Of a DNA stretch of 64,000 bases, positions 23,960-35,378 are shown one piece after another. Under the pieces are notes generated by a model, which worked only from the letters and a program-made list of their open reading frames with translations, was not told the DNA's origin and did no database searches. Every line of letters begins with the position of its first letter. The stretch's first letter is position 1. Position numbers and translations under genes: made by a program. The stretch lies in contig NW_009799102.1 in assembly GCF_000213175.1 (NCBI RefSeq), positions 3,079,763-3,143,762 on the forward strand. The letters are read 5' to 3'. This stretch comes from Neurospora tetrasperma FGSC 2508 (Eukaryota > Ascomycota > Sordariomycetes > Sordariales > Sordariaceae).

Positions 23960-25990
23960 ATATTTATTTAAGTATCCCTCCGCTTCTAGGTTATTCTTAT
24001 ATTCTTTCCCGTTCTCTTATAACAATAGCCTCTATTTATAATTTAGCGCGGAGGTTCGGTATTTCCCGCTTTATTAGCTTCGTTAGTATAGGCTGCTTTA
24101 TTATTAGTAGTATTAATAGCGTTAAGATTATTATTATTATAACTATTTTCATTAATCTTCTTCTTTTAGATTACTTCCGGGATGGGGTTGATTCTTGTAC
24201 CTTCGATTCCTTCTTTATTATTTCCGATATTAATAAAGGTCTAATACTTCTTTTAGTCGTAGTCGTAGCTGATCCTACTATACTTCTAGCATTTATCTAA
24301 TTCCTATTGTTTCTTCTAGAAGGTTTGAGAAATTAGGCGTTTATTAATAATTTTAAGCTTATTTAGTTTTATGAGGTCGTTGCCTTAGGAGATTGTTTTA
24401 CTTTCGGAATTGCTTCCTTTATTGCTGCTGGAGTTGTTACTGCCGGAGTTGCCGCCGGCCGAAGATATTAGGTTGGAGAATTTCTTTTAGAAGGCTTCCT
24501 CTTTTTGATGTTTGGCGAGTTTTCTAAGGAGTTTGAGCTATTTTTAGAAGTTTTTGCTATTAGGGATATTAGGTTGATAGGTGATTGAGGTTCTAAATTA
24601 GTCGGTGACTCTTTGACGGAGTATCAATATATGTATAGTGTTACCTATATTGTAGCGGTTGGTATTAAGAATAAATTTGTTAGTGAAATTTTAGAATGAA
24701 GATTTTATTTAGAGCTTTTGTAGGGTGCGTTCCACTTTGACTTTTATATCTATAGTATTGTACTAGCCGTCGAAGTATTTAATAAGCTCTTTGGTTATCT
24801 TCTACTTCTATAAATCGGGGTGTTCGTTAGCGAGGATTGCTTATATATTCAGTTTAATAATAGATATAAGAGTTTTACCTAAACAAATAAAGATATATAT
24901 AAATTTATTGTATTTATTAGGGAAATACTATTTATTATATACTTAATATAGGCGAATTCCTTCACGTTACGTAATATATGTAGTGTTATAGCTTTAGTAG
25001 TTGATTTTAATATATTAAAGATATTTAGGTTAGTAGATATGAAGTATTTTATATTATTAATTAGTTCGATATAGCCGGGGTTGTTAGAGCTACCCGGACT
25101 ATTACTTAAGCCTCCTCCGCTAATATTGCCTCTACTAGTACCTCTATTTTTAAAGCTGTTACTGGGGTTAATAGAGTTCGTAGAATTTAGGTCTTTAATT
25201 ATAGTATTAAAATTATTGTTAGCTGTCTTGAAGTTGATGACCTTATCTTATAATAAGCGGACTTAAGCCTTAAGGATAGCCTTCTCGTTGCAAAGCTTTA
25301 TTATTTTAATATTTTAGTTAGTGTAGAGTTTTCTTTTACTTTAAACTTATTGAACTAGCTTATAGCTTCCCTCTTTTAATAAATAATATTATTCTAGAGG
25401 TTCTTTTAGGTTTGGATATAAACCCGTTCGTTAGCTTCTCTTTTGAATATCTCTTAACGATAGTTAGTATATATTATATTAAAAGCCTCTATAATAGTAT
25501 TGATACTAGTGCTAAAAACCGGGAGGGGAGTAATATTGAAGATATATTAACGGAAGACGATAGGGTATATATTGACTGGTTTATTAGCTTGGAGCCTATT
25601 GTAAAGGTAAGCTTAAAGGATTCTATAGTCGTTATTATTATTGTAGAGATGTAAAACCAATATTGCTATTTCGTTATTAGTGATTTTACCCTCGGGACCA
25701 ATATAAGGTAGCATCTTCGTCCTTAGAAATACGAAGTCTGGGCTATAAAAATCAAAGCCGGGTAGATAGTTAGGGGGGGGGGGGGGGGAATTTGCGAGCT
25801 TTATTTAGTAGGGATGGATCAATTATTAGCTATATTGTAATTGAACGCTATCGTTTAATTGATAATAGGGACTTCGCTTAGGAGGCTAGAGTAATAAATG
25901 CTAGTAGCTAAAGATTTAATTTCCGTATTAGTGTAGTTAATAATAATTAATTCGGTATTATTATTATTTTTAGGGTAATTAGAATAGCCG
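23960..25990 (-). pseudogene. Gypsy-G-minus gag remnant
   Basis: The minus strand is homologous to the gag of Gypsy-G-plus (37730-40020). The best part is the C-terminal third: a KHQKEEAF-x-KKFSNLISS segment followed by a Gly/Ser/Asn-rich linker (about 24430-24480) and a basic region with runs of Asn. I see no zinc knuckle. Short plus-strand open frames at 25081-25266 and 25412-25654 are shadows of it. Confidence 0.55.
25773..25788. repeat. G16 homopolymer
   Basis: Sixteen G in a row, in the untranslated leader of Gypsy-G-minus. The same place in Gypsy-G-plus (about 37865-37880) has only short C-rich runs, so this is an expansion of one copy. Confidence 0.8.
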
Positions 25991-26098
25991 TAGCCGGTAG
26001 TTATTATAATTAAATTTATTCAGTAATTATAATAGTTATCGAAGTTATTTATAATTCTTCCTCTATCCTATAAGGGCTGAACGTTGGAATTAATTAAT

Positions 26099-26395
26099 TG
26101 ATTACTAGCCTACTAGCTACGATGATAGTTACTTATTGTATGCGCGTAGCGCGATTGAAGGTATAATAAACTATTACGGGGCAAGGGCACTATTATAGGT
26201 AAGTTATAATATTTATTATTATATGAAGGAAGTAAGAGGAGAGTATGCGCTAGCCTAGGCTTATAAGGGTTGTGTAACCCAGTAGGGTGGGTCGCGTAGA
26301 GCCTTAATGCCCGGGCTGGTGGTACGGTACTAATGGCACGTGATCTGGTCATGTGCTATGGCAAGGTATAGGGCATGTGATCTGGCCCTGTGATA
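26099..26395 (-). repeat. Gypsy-G-minus 5' LTR
   Basis: About 297 bp. On the minus strand it starts TATCACAGGGCCAGATCACA (RIP form of TGTC...) at 26395 and ends near CTAGTAATCA at 26099. It matches the two halves of the Gypsy-G-plus LTR (36368-36489 and 37332-37549). The inner end is judged from the comparison and is accurate to a few bases. Confidence 0.65.
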
Positions 26396-27098
26396 TGAGC
26401 TGCCGCTTAGTAAATTGTCTCCTAATATCTAGAAATTTCTTTTCTAATTCGCTAGTAATTTCGCAGTTGATTATCCCTAGTCTATCGATGTAGGCAGCAA
26501 CAATTACTTTATATTTAGCTTTAAATACTAAATAAACTGATGGTTCTTTACTAGGTAAATGGCTATAAGATTTATAGCCTTCTCGAAGGTTAAAAGTCTA
26601 CCGTCGATTATTGTACTTTAATACCTTAGTATACCCCTGTTAAGAATATTCCTATTTAAATGTAAAAAAAGAACGAGAGTAGTTGATTGCTTTACGGTAG
26701 GGACCAGTAGAATAAGTAATATAGAGTTGTATATAACCGAATCCCTTAATAAAGTTACTAGACCGACCCTTTATAGTACTATAATTAAACTCTCTTAATT
26801 ATGCTTAAACGGCCGTTACTAACTTATTAAAGGTATTTTATTTGGTATTAAAGATAGTATAGTCACTATACTCGTAGCGGCCGCGGGGGGGTTAGTGAGA
26901 TTCGTCTTTATTATTACTGGGCTAGTCCTTATATTCGTCGTTATTAATATCGATAAATTCTAGCTGGGTAAAGGTAGGTTCGGTTAGGGTAATACTTATT
27001 GGAGGTCTCGAATTAGAGTTGATAAGAGTAAGGTCGATTATTTAATTCGGGTCACCCGCGCTACTGTCGTATGCGCCTATCGGCTGGAGTGTCGCTAT
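26396..27098 (-). pseudogene. MULE-7 transposase N-terminal part
   Basis: The minus strand from 27098 (ATA where ATG is expected, one G-to-A change) reads about 235 codons with about ten RIP-type stops. It shows IKGRSSNFIKGFGY (about 26780), a TGPYRKAI segment, then QGYTKVLKYNNRR-x-TFNL and EGYKSYSHLPSKEPSVYLVF (about 26520-26580). It ends with ITSELEKKFLDIRRQFTKRQ. This is the layout of the MULE/FAR1-type N-terminal DNA-binding zinc module: paired Cys, then Cys-x-W, then an H-x-HNHP-like loop, here with Cys changed to Tyr and His partly changed to Tyr. Placement in the MULE class is from these motifs. It differs in sequence from the MULE-1 to MULE-5 protein. Confidence 0.6.
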
Positions 27099-27541
27099 AT
27101 TAGCTATTTATATTACAGTTAGCTGGGAAAACGCACTCAAAAGTAATAGATTATTCCGTACCGTCGACTAGATAAGAGCGCTTTATTTACTTTAGTATCT
27201 AGTAATGCGCGGGGTAGTAGATTGATTGAATATAACGAGGTAGTAATGTGTGTGGTTTAGTAGAGGAAGAAATATAATAAAGTATATATTAGAATATTTA
27301 TTAAATTAGATTAAAGTAGCTAGTATAGTACGAGGGTGGCTAGTACAACCCCTAGATGGGTTTAACAGCTTAAAATCTAGGAGCTTAGCGGACGTAGTAC
27401 GAAAAGGATTGAGAAGGGTAGAATTAAAAGCGGGAGCTAGTAGGAGCGGACTAAATATACCGAGTTTAATTAATCGAGATAGTAGGAGAGGTGGGGCGGC
27501 GGTGTTTAAAGACTTTTATAGCGGTGCGAAAAGACTTTCTC
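26396..27541 (-). mobile_element. MULE-7: 5' part of a MULE with MITE-A-like ends
   Basis: The right end at 27541 reads, on the minus strand, GAGAAAGTCTTTTCGCACCG, and the motif GTCTTT...ACCG recurs after 22 bp. MITE-A ends start GAGAATGTCTTTTC and have the same two-fold motif at the same spacing. Inside is a MULE-type transposase N-terminus on the minus strand. The element is cut at 26396 by the Gypsy-G-minus LTR, so the left end and the catalytic part are gone from the window. The bases just outside (27542-27549, ATATAAGT) would be its 8-bp duplication, with the partner lost. It sits in or beside MULE-6. Confidence 0.6.
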
Positions 27542-27549
27542 ATATAAGT

Positions 27550-28298
27550 AACTCTACTACCTTCCCTAATCCTTCCCTATACTAACTATTATATTAAAAT
27601 ACAATACACAAATATTTACGATTCTACTCAACTGCTAAGACTATACTGAAGAGTCGTCCTCCTAAATAGGGCGGTCTATTTAGTAACGAGGCTATTCTCC
27701 TTAGTAAATTACCTACGCGAATAACCCAAGGGGGTAAAAAGGCTAAATGCAAAGCTCCCTGAAGCAAATTTAAAAATATAGCTCCTATACGGGCTTCAGT
27801 ATATTATAGCTGTTCCTAGTACAAACTAGGTAATAGTATCGAAAAAATAAATAATTGTAATACCTAGACCGAAATTCGTAGCTATATTATACTTAATAAT
27901 AATAATAAGGATAAAGAGCTAGGCCGATATTGGGAAGCAAAGGTACGTGAGGTACGGCGAAGGGAGGAGGCGAGAGAGGAGGAGGCATAGGAAAGGAAAG
28001 AGAAGGCTATCGAAGTATTATTAAATACCTTCTCAAACGAGCTCCCTAATTTGTTAAATATTGTTATTTAAAGTGTAGATTATAATACGAGGTTAACACT
28101 ATATATATGTAACAATATTTAAACGATAGTACTTTAGGGGAGAAAGTATACAGTGATTTATATAAGGGGTGATTTAGATGCTGTGAAATATTTAAAACGG
28201 CTAGAAACACCGCTAAAACCCGATAATTTATATAACAGGTGACATTGGGGGAAATTGGGTATAGGAAGGTTTGGGGTAGGTGTATTTAGGCTTTCTCT
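27550..28298 (+). mobile_element. MULE-6: 3' fragment of a MULE
   Basis: Plus-strand sequence homologous to the last 700 bp of MULE-2. It contains the SRPPK box (about 27655), the charged C-terminal tail (about 27940-28010) and the subterminal and terminal region with GGTTTGGGGTAGGTGT (about 28268), which matches the MULE-2 end. The 5' part is cut by MULE-7 at about 27550. MULE-3 is inserted directly at its right end. The last 20 bases of its terminal repeat are decayed. Confidence 0.65.
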
Positions 28299-28306
28299 AT
28301 TTTTAT
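28299..28306. repeat. MULE-3 target-site duplication
   Basis: ATTTTTAT here and at 34924-34931, flanking MULE-3 exactly. Confidence 0.85.
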
Positions 28307-28873
28307 AAATTAACCTCTCCGTACACACCAAACACTTATAGATACGCACCCCCACCAGAAAACTGGGGCGGTTCAACTAATAATACTTAATATTATAAAT
28401 CCCGTTTTTACCCGCAAAATTTCGTCTTTTCAATACACGCAACATCGCTGTACTTTGGTCATTTCTTTTCCCCTTTTTTTTTCACACGGCCGATTGCACG
28501 CGGTTATACTAGCACTTTACACACAGTCGCACCATTATTCTATCTTTATATATATTTATACTAATATTCTACCGCTTACTAACAATCCTTTTAACGTATA
28601 TAAAGTTATTGCATTCAATTGATTTCTAGACTAATCAATTGCTATGAATACCTTCTACTACTACTACGACCGTACCTTCGAAGCGCTTTTATTGTACATT
28701 GCACTCCTTGATTAAGAACTTCGCATCTAATACCTCTATCGACTCCGATACAATATTATAGACTATACTAATAAATAACCCCCTCTTTACCCTCGAGCAT
28801 ATCGATAATTATAATGAAATATACTCCCATCTTATTACGTTTTACCATTGCTATCGCTTTAGTATTTAGATTT

Positions 28874-31800
28874 GGGTGAACCTCCGCACACCCACCCCAA
28901 ACCTATATACACCTAAAAACTAGGGAGATGTGGGCCCGTGCAGCTGATGACACCTGATATTGTAAATCCCGTTTTTACCCGCAGAATTTCGTCTTTCAAA
29001 TGCACGCAACATTTCCTCTAATTTGGTCATTTCTTTCGCTCTTTTTCACACAGCCAGTTGCACGCATTTACACTAGCACTTTATATACATTCATAATAGT
29101 ACTATATCTCCACCCTCAACGTATATAATCCACTTCAAATCAATTAATTTTAATCGTTTAAAAATACTCTTAATTGCGTACAATCGCTAACGGTTGACAA
29201 ATATTACCTTAAACTTTTTACAATACCCCCTCTTCTACGCAACCTCGCTATCGTCGCAATTTAACTACTTCATCATCTATATTTACAAACAGCTATACCT
29301 CCTTCAATAGTAATACTAAATAAATTATCCCACCTAACGATAGCACTTTTATTCTCCCGTCCACCGATTTAAAAACTACTATACGAAAGGTTATTAAAAT
29401 ATACCGTCGTTATAAATTCAGCGTATTTATACGTCGTACCGACTATTTTACAATAGGACTATATAAGGCCGAATTCTACTATAAAATCTATTAATATAAT
29501 TATATTGAAGCTACCCCTAATATAAATACGAATCCCTATAAGAAACGTTGTATAACTATACAAAAGATTGCTAATAAATATCCCTTCCGTATTATAGTCC
29601 AATATTTAAAAAAGAACAGCTATAAATATTCGATATAAGCAATCGATCGTACGTACTAAGGCTATCCCCCATCGCGAAATTTATTATACTATTTAATCTT
29701 CTAATACTAGTCTCTTAATATAGAAAGCTATAATTATATTATAGGTCTCCTTTACCAACGAGAATTAACTGTACGTAATATGTGTACAATAATTAAAAAA
29801 CAATACCCTCAATTACTCCTTACGTGTAAAGACTTTGATAATATACGCTAGAAGTTATACCGGGAAAATAATAAGGGTTATATTAATATACAAGCATTTA
29901 TATACGCCATTGAAGACAAGAACGTTATTATACTCAAATACTATGAATTCAATTACTATTATAACAATAAGGGTTAACAAAAGGAGGAGCCCACCATGCT
30001 CCGCTATAATCTTTAGTATTTAATTAAATAAAGAAACATATAGAGGCAATATCTATATACTCTAATATTCGACACTACGTATAAAATGAATCAATACTAT
30101 ATACTAATAGTATAGGGTATAATTAATACCCCTAAACGGTTATTAATACTAATCTTTCAAACAGTTATTAATAATAATAAGTATAAAGGTTTTAATTAGC
30201 TAATTCAGCACATTAAGAAGATTATAAATAGCTTATTGGTTCTTAAACTAACAATTATTATTACTAATAATAATAACCAACTCATTAAAACTATTAACCG
30301 AATCTTCCTAAATGTTCAACGTTAGCGTTATATATAGTATATTAATTATAACGTTATTAAATACCTTGAAAATGACTAGGAGGGTATAGAACTAAACAAT
30401 AATAGACCGTAGTCTAATAATTCAAATAAAGCTAGCAATAAATCTAGTAAGGAGGAAGATAGTAGTAATAACTCTAGCGGTAATTAAGCGGCGGCACAAT
30501 AAATACAGCGAGAAGCAATGGATCAATATAATTAAGATAATTTGGATCAATTATACCGCATATACAAATAGATCAAAACAACTACTAGGACGTAGGCTAG
30601 ACTAGGCCCGCTCCCTATAAAGCTTACTAATACCCGGGTAGGGTTCTTTTACGTATAGCAATATATAATCTATACCCCGTTAGTACCGGAATTTGAAGCC
30701 GCCTTATCACTTCTATATTACTAATTTAAGGAAGCACAGGAAGCCATTATTAAGTAGATTACGGCCGAATTACTCCTTTATAAGAAGGAGTAGGCTGGTT
30801 ACTATAAAAGGAATTACCTTAATTATAAGCAACGGACTATATCACCGAATAAATTTAATAAAAGTTCCCTCAAATTATATAAATTATTTGCTCGTTGTAG
30901 TCTAATAAATTTATACTATACTAGTAATAAGTATATCACCCACCGTTATACTTATTTCATAAAGGAAGTTGCAAAAGCAGCCTTATTTATACGTATAGAT
31001 TAGATCGGGCGCCTATAAGTAAATAATACTCCTCTTAATATAATAGCGTAAGTATTCAAATTACTTATTCGCTAGTATAATTAATTGAAGGCTATTCTCC
31101 CTACTACGAATCACCCTAGTATAACCTCCCTTATACCTATAAAATAGGAATAAAGAGGGAAATTAGTAAAATAGTCTTAATTATAAAGGATGACTATTAT
31201 TTATTTCAGTATGTAGTTTAATAACGGGTAAGATTACTACTATCCCCTCGCCGGTTATTCCTGTACTAACTACTATATTAGTATATAATAAATAAATATC
31301 TATATATTTACCCGGCCGCTAAAAGTATACCTAAGGGTCGCCCTCCTAAATTGGGTAGCCTATTTAGCGATGAAGCTATTCTACTAATTAGGTTATTTGG
31401 CCGGGTAACCTAGGGTAAGAAAGTTAGTAGGAAGGCTATTAGTTAGAAGGTAGTAGCGCTTCGTAGTAGATCGAGAAATACCTAACCTATACGTGCTTTA
31501 GTGTAGTGCAACTACTCCTAATATAAAGTAAGGCCCAATATTAAATAATTAGATACCTAAAACGAAATATATAATTGTATTAAGGTAATTAAAAATAATA
31601 AAGATAACGAACTAGGTAGATACTAGGTGGCGAGGGCGAGAGAGTAGATAGCGAGGGAGATGAGAGAGGGGGGGGCGAGAGAGAAGGAGGTTGTTGAAAT
31701 ATTATTAATAGCCTCCTCTGATGAGCTGTCTCAACTATTAGATATTAGTATTTGAAGTAGAGTAGAATTCACTCAATACTATACAAATATTACTAAAATA

Positions 31801-31973
31801 GCACTATTAGATTTGCTATATAAGATTTACTATATAGGATTTACTAGGTTAGAATATTGCAAGACATTACAAACCACGATTTTTACAGCTAAAACGACGT
31901 ATTTTACATAACAGCTAACATCCCTGCTTTTTGGGTGTATATAGGTTTGGGGTGGGTGTGCGGAGGTTTACCC
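28874..31973 (+). mobile_element. MULE-2: 3.1-kb MULE nested in MULE-3
   Basis: Inverted ends GGGTGAACCTCCGCACACCC and GGGTGTGCGGAGGTTTACCC. The flanking 8-mers are TTAGATTT (28866-28873) and TTTGATTT (31974-31981), an 8-bp duplication with one mismatch. Ends belong to a subtype with CACCCACCCCAAACCT instead of CACGCACCAAAAACCT. The left interior repeats the CCCGTTTTTACCCGCA block seen in MULE-3 and MULE-4. A plus-strand transposase remnant fills the interior. Confidence 0.85.
29280..31750 (+). pseudogene. MULE-2 transposase remnant
   Basis: Plus-strand remnant of about 800 codons. Before the core lies a helix-turn-helix-like segment (SYNYIIGLLYQRELTVRNMC, about 29730). The DDE core starts with LIFDTTYKMNQYYILIV (about 30070; the first Asp is retained) and continues with a GIINTPKRLLILIFQTVI segment, then LTIIITNNNNQLIKTINRIF (about 30250; the second Asp has become Asn) and a decayed C/H tail. 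After the core come a KEAQEAIIK segment (about 30735), the KGRPPK-type box (about 31335), and a charged coiled-coil-like tail ending SSDELSQLLDISI (about 31720). It has many stops. The DTTYKTN and iiTD patterns are those of the MULE transposase domain. Confidence 0.7.
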
Positions 31974-31981
31974 TTTGATTT

Positions 31982-34750
31982 AATACAATTAAAAGTATAA
32001 AAAATTAGGCTACCTAACGTATAATTCTATTATAAAAATTGTATTTCAATCCAATTAAATAGAATATCGCCCTCAACCCGTTTACAAGGAGAACGCAAAG
32101 AAGCGCTCTATATTGCAAAAGAAGGTTCGCTATTACCTATTTAAAATTATATTTCAATTTAATAAGAGGATAGGATATAAACAAATTACCCGGGCTATGA
32201 ATTGAATTTATAAAGGCTATACCCTATTGTATACGCTAGAAGGCTACCTTATATTTCGTATTAAAGTATTTAAGCGTAAGGTTAACCTAGAAGCTAATCG
32301 CTTTATTATAACTTTCTACTATAACAAAACCTTACTATACAAACTATTCTCACTACTATTAAAGAAAAATATCCCGAAATTCCCTAAACTTATAGTAATC
32401 TTAATAATGTATAACAAAACCTATACTATCGTTTAAAGAGAGGGTATAATAATACCCAATCATTCATCAAACAATTTTATAATAACTACTATAGTGAAAC
32501 TATCGTATTTAAGTAGGAGGATTTTAAAGGCGAAGATACACTATATTACGCCTTCTAAGTTACTAACCGCCAATGCCGGATTTGAAGGAGGTTTCAATAT
32601 ACAATTCTTATTAATACTATATATAAAACCAACCGTTACGACCTCCCCTTTATTTAAGGAATAATCATTATACCAGAGAGAACTTCTATTCTAATCTTTT
32701 AAATAATTTTCAATAATAAAAGAGAGAAGGGATATACCTTCTTAACCTATTGTATTAAAAACGTAGCTAATAAATTAAAAATCCCTTACCCTACAATAAT
32801 TATATCTAATAGTAACCCCCAACTTACTAATACCATTAATAAAACCTTCCCTAATATATAATGTTAATGTTATATATAACACATCAACTATAATAGTATT
32901 AACCATCTTAAAAGGGATTAAATAACCGAATATCTATTTGTACGGACTTTAAAGTCTATTTGTACGGACTAAAAATAAATAATATTACTAATAATTTACG
33001 GAATGAAGTTGGATGGAATTAAAAGTAGTACTGTTTAACTCGTCGATTTTTAATAGATTTAATTCATACTACGCTGGATCTCAAGGCCTTCTAGAATGGA
33101 ATATTCACCTTATTATTAAAACTATTATTATTCTTTTAAATTCTTTAAGTACTATTTCCATTCTTGAGGTTCTAGGGTCCCCTTTAGTGTAGTTTAAATA
33201 TTACAAAATGTACAGAAAAACCATAAAAACTGTAAGCCTATTTTGGAATATATACACCCGCGCTATCTTAGAGAAATCTTTAAAGTTTTAATTTTGGAGT
33301 CCGTACAAATAGACTTTTAAGTCCGTACAAATACATATTCTCTTAAATAATATACTAATAATCTATATTATTTAGCTAGGAGATGGAGCAATATTATAAT
33401 AGGATCTCGAGGATCTAAAGAAACGCAATACCCGAATCTTAATAACTACTAAAACTAAGGCGGGACTCGATTCCTTACTAGATAAGGTTACTAATATAAA
33501 GTTTATATTATTCTTTATATAGTAGTATATAATCTACTCCTTAAATTTAACGGACATCCAATGTACCTAGTCTATTCTACAACGCCAATTTAGGAGTACG
33601 CAAAAGGATATTATCTCGTAAATTAAAGAGAAATAATTACTTTATAAGAAGGAGTAGGCTAGCTATTATACTAAAAATTACTTCAACTAAAGTTAAAGAA
33701 CAATATCCCTAAACAAAGCTAATAATAGGTCTTTTGAAAATTATAGTCTATCAGCTCGTAGTAATGTAATTAAAATATATAAAGCCAATCTTCAATATAT
33801 AAATTACCGTTATGAAGTATATATAAATTACTTAATTAAATCTAATAGCTAAATATATATAAAGTAGGTTAACCGCACGTAAATAGGTACGTACCTATAT
33901 AAATTGTCTATATAAGCACTCGATCTTATCGACTACTAATACTACAAATTCAAATCAATATTACCCTCTCAATAGTTAAACCTCCCTAGTACGCCTTTTG
34001 AACCTTATTCAAATAACTTCAAAGCTTAATATAGCCTCCCTTATACCTACAAAATGGAAGTATTACTCAAAGAGGGTAAGACTACTCTAATTACTAAGGA
34101 AGCTTATTACCTATTCCAGTATCTACGCTAATAGGGTATAAATTACGATTATTATCTACAATCTGGTAACTCCCTATACTAACTCTTATATTAAAATATA
34201 GTAAATAAATACCTTAGATACAAACCAACCGCTAGAATATTGCCCAAAGGCCACTTATTTAAATAAGGGGGTCCCTTTAATAGCAAGTCTATATTCGTAG
34301 TACTACCAACCGGGTTAAAATCAAATAAAGCTCCAATTAGAGTAAAGGGTAAATTATATAACCCCAACACTATTCGAACCTCAATACAGTGTAATTATTC
34401 CCAATACGAGCTAGGACCCAATATCGAAGAGATAAATACTAATAATGCCCGTACTCGTACCCAAAGTAAGGTATACAACTACATCGAAGTAGCTAATTAT
34501 AATAAGAATAACGAGCTAGGGAGATACTAGAAAGCGAGAGCCCGAAAGTAAATAGCTAAAGAGAGGGAGAGAAGGGAGGAAGTTATTGAAATATTATCAA
34601 CTAGCTCATCTAACGAACTCTCTAAACTATCTAATCCACTAAGTGTAAGCTCTAAACTGTCAAATATAGGCATTTAGAGTAGAGTAGAATATAATACAAA
34701 CTATCTTAAACCTCTCAACACCACGAGAATATCACCAAATTAGCGCTATC
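31982..34750 (+). pseudogene. MULE-3 transposase remnant (3' part)
   Basis: This is the part of the MULE-3 coding region right of MULE-2. A 70-codon stop-free piece at 32227-32436 covers the segment just before the core. The core reads ILIF-stop-IIFNNKREKGYTFL and IPYPTIIISNSNPQLTNTIN (about 32770-32850), with the expected catalytic Asp changed to Asn, then YI-x-HINYNSINHLKRD. MITE-B interrupts at 32926. The C-terminal tail ends SSNELSKLSN (about 34610-34640). All of this is the MULE transposase order. Confidence 0.65.
32926..33342. mobile_element. MITE-B: 417-bp inverted-repeat element in MULE-3
   Basis: The ends read CCGAATATCTATTTGTACGG (left) and, reverse complemented, GAGAATATGTATTTGTACGG (right). 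CTATTTGTACGGACT occurs twice in each end, 22 bp apart (32934 and 32956). The 8-bp duplication TTAAATAA (32918-32925 and 33343-33350) flanks the element. The core has no coding capacity. It differs in sequence from MITE-A but has the same size, end layout and target type. Confidence 0.85.
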
Positions 34751-34923
34751 AAATTTACTAACCCGCCAAAGACCAAAATTTACAGGGCATTTACTGGGTT
34801 GACCCACCTCAAGATATTAAAAATCCCGATTTTTACACCCAAATAACATATTTTACATATCAGCTGTCAGATCCCAAAAAGTGCGTACCTGTAAGTTTTT
34901 GATGCGGGCGGAGAGGTTAACTC

Positions 34924-35141
34924 ATTTTTATAGTATACGGACCACTTGTTAAGGTAATACAACCTCGAGAGGATAGTATTTTATTTTTCTCCTTTTAGTT
35001 TTTTCTAATTTTTAACTTTAATACTGCCGTAATGAATGAGATAAAAACATACTAAGGATGGCATTGAACAGGCGTTTCTAATAGTATCACTTTTATAGAG
35101 TACGGGCTACCCGTTAAAGTAATATAGGTTCGAGGATGTAA
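34924..35141. repeat. 53-bp direct repeat, 165 bp apart
   Basis: 34924-34976 and 35089-35141 are related over about 50 bp (TATAGWRTACGGRC...CGTTAARGTAATA...CTCGAGAGG / GTTCGAGGATG). The first copy starts at the MULE-3 duplication. The segment could be the flank of an unidentified short element or a solo repeat. The second copy contains GGTTCGAGGATG, which resembles a tRNA B box only weakly, and no A box is visible. Confidence 0.5.
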
Positions 35142-35193
35142 GAGCTTTAAAGTTCAAAGCCTTGTATTTCGATAAATATTAGTCGTAGAAGAA

Positions 35194-35240
35194 AACTAAG
35201 ATTACTATCGGAACTAAGATTACTATTAGAACTAAAATAG
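35194..35240. repeat. 18-bp tandem repeat, 2.5 units
   Basis: AACTAAGATTACTATCGG-type units start at 35194, 35212 and 35230. Confidence 0.7.
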
Positions 35241-35242
35241 GA

Positions 35243-35370
35243 CTAAACTTCGGCGCACCCACCCCTAAACCTGCGCGCACCCAAAAACCCTCTAGGCAGC
35301 CAATATTAGAATCATTATACTTTTGCTATATTTTTAGTTATTTTATATATCTGGTACCTTAGTTAGATTT
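35243..35370 (-). mobile_element. MULE-8: lone left end of a MULE
   Basis: ACTAAACTTCGGCGCACCCACCCCTAAACCTGCGCGCACCC-type sequence begins at 35243. It aligns with the MULE-2-type terminal repeat, including the two CGCACC-like boxes about 21 bp apart. The bases after it (CCCTCTAGGCAGCCAATATTAG) resemble the subterminal 3' side of MULE-1. That makes it the left end of a minus-strand element. No coding part or matching right end follows. Confidence 0.4.
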
Positions 35371-35378
35371 GCCAACTA

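Larger units (their letters stand above)
23431..26395 (-). mobile_element. Gypsy-G-minus: LTR, gag and protease
   Basis: Reading leftwards: 5' LTR (26395-26099), gag, then a retropepsin region that ends abruptly at 23431 against the Gypsy-1 LTR. It matches Gypsy-G-plus (36368-41380) throughout in the opposite orientation. RT, integrase and 3' LTR are missing here. The element cuts into MULE-7 at 26396. Confidence 0.75.
28307..34923 (+). mobile_element. MULE-3: MULE split by MULE-2 and MITE-B
   Basis: The left end reads AAATTAACCTCTCC (RIP form of GAGTTAACC) and the right end GGAGAGGTTAACTC, within longer inverted repeats holding CACACCAAA and the AACTGGGGCGGTTC subterminal block. The 8-bp ATTTTTAT duplication flanks both. 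Removing MULE-2 (3100 + 8 bp) and MITE-B (417 + 8 bp) leaves about 3.08 kb, the family size. The transposase reads on the plus strand. Its own target is the right flank of MULE-6. Confidence 0.85.

Noticed and set aside
25081-25654. Plus-strand frames at 25081-25266 and 25412-25654
   Set aside because: They lie antisense to the Gypsy-G-minus gag, which is supported by its match to Gypsy-G-plus.
35089-35141. tRNA-derived SINE from a B-box-like GGTTCGAGG
   Set aside because: No A box, no tRNA-like fold and no tail; the match is too short.
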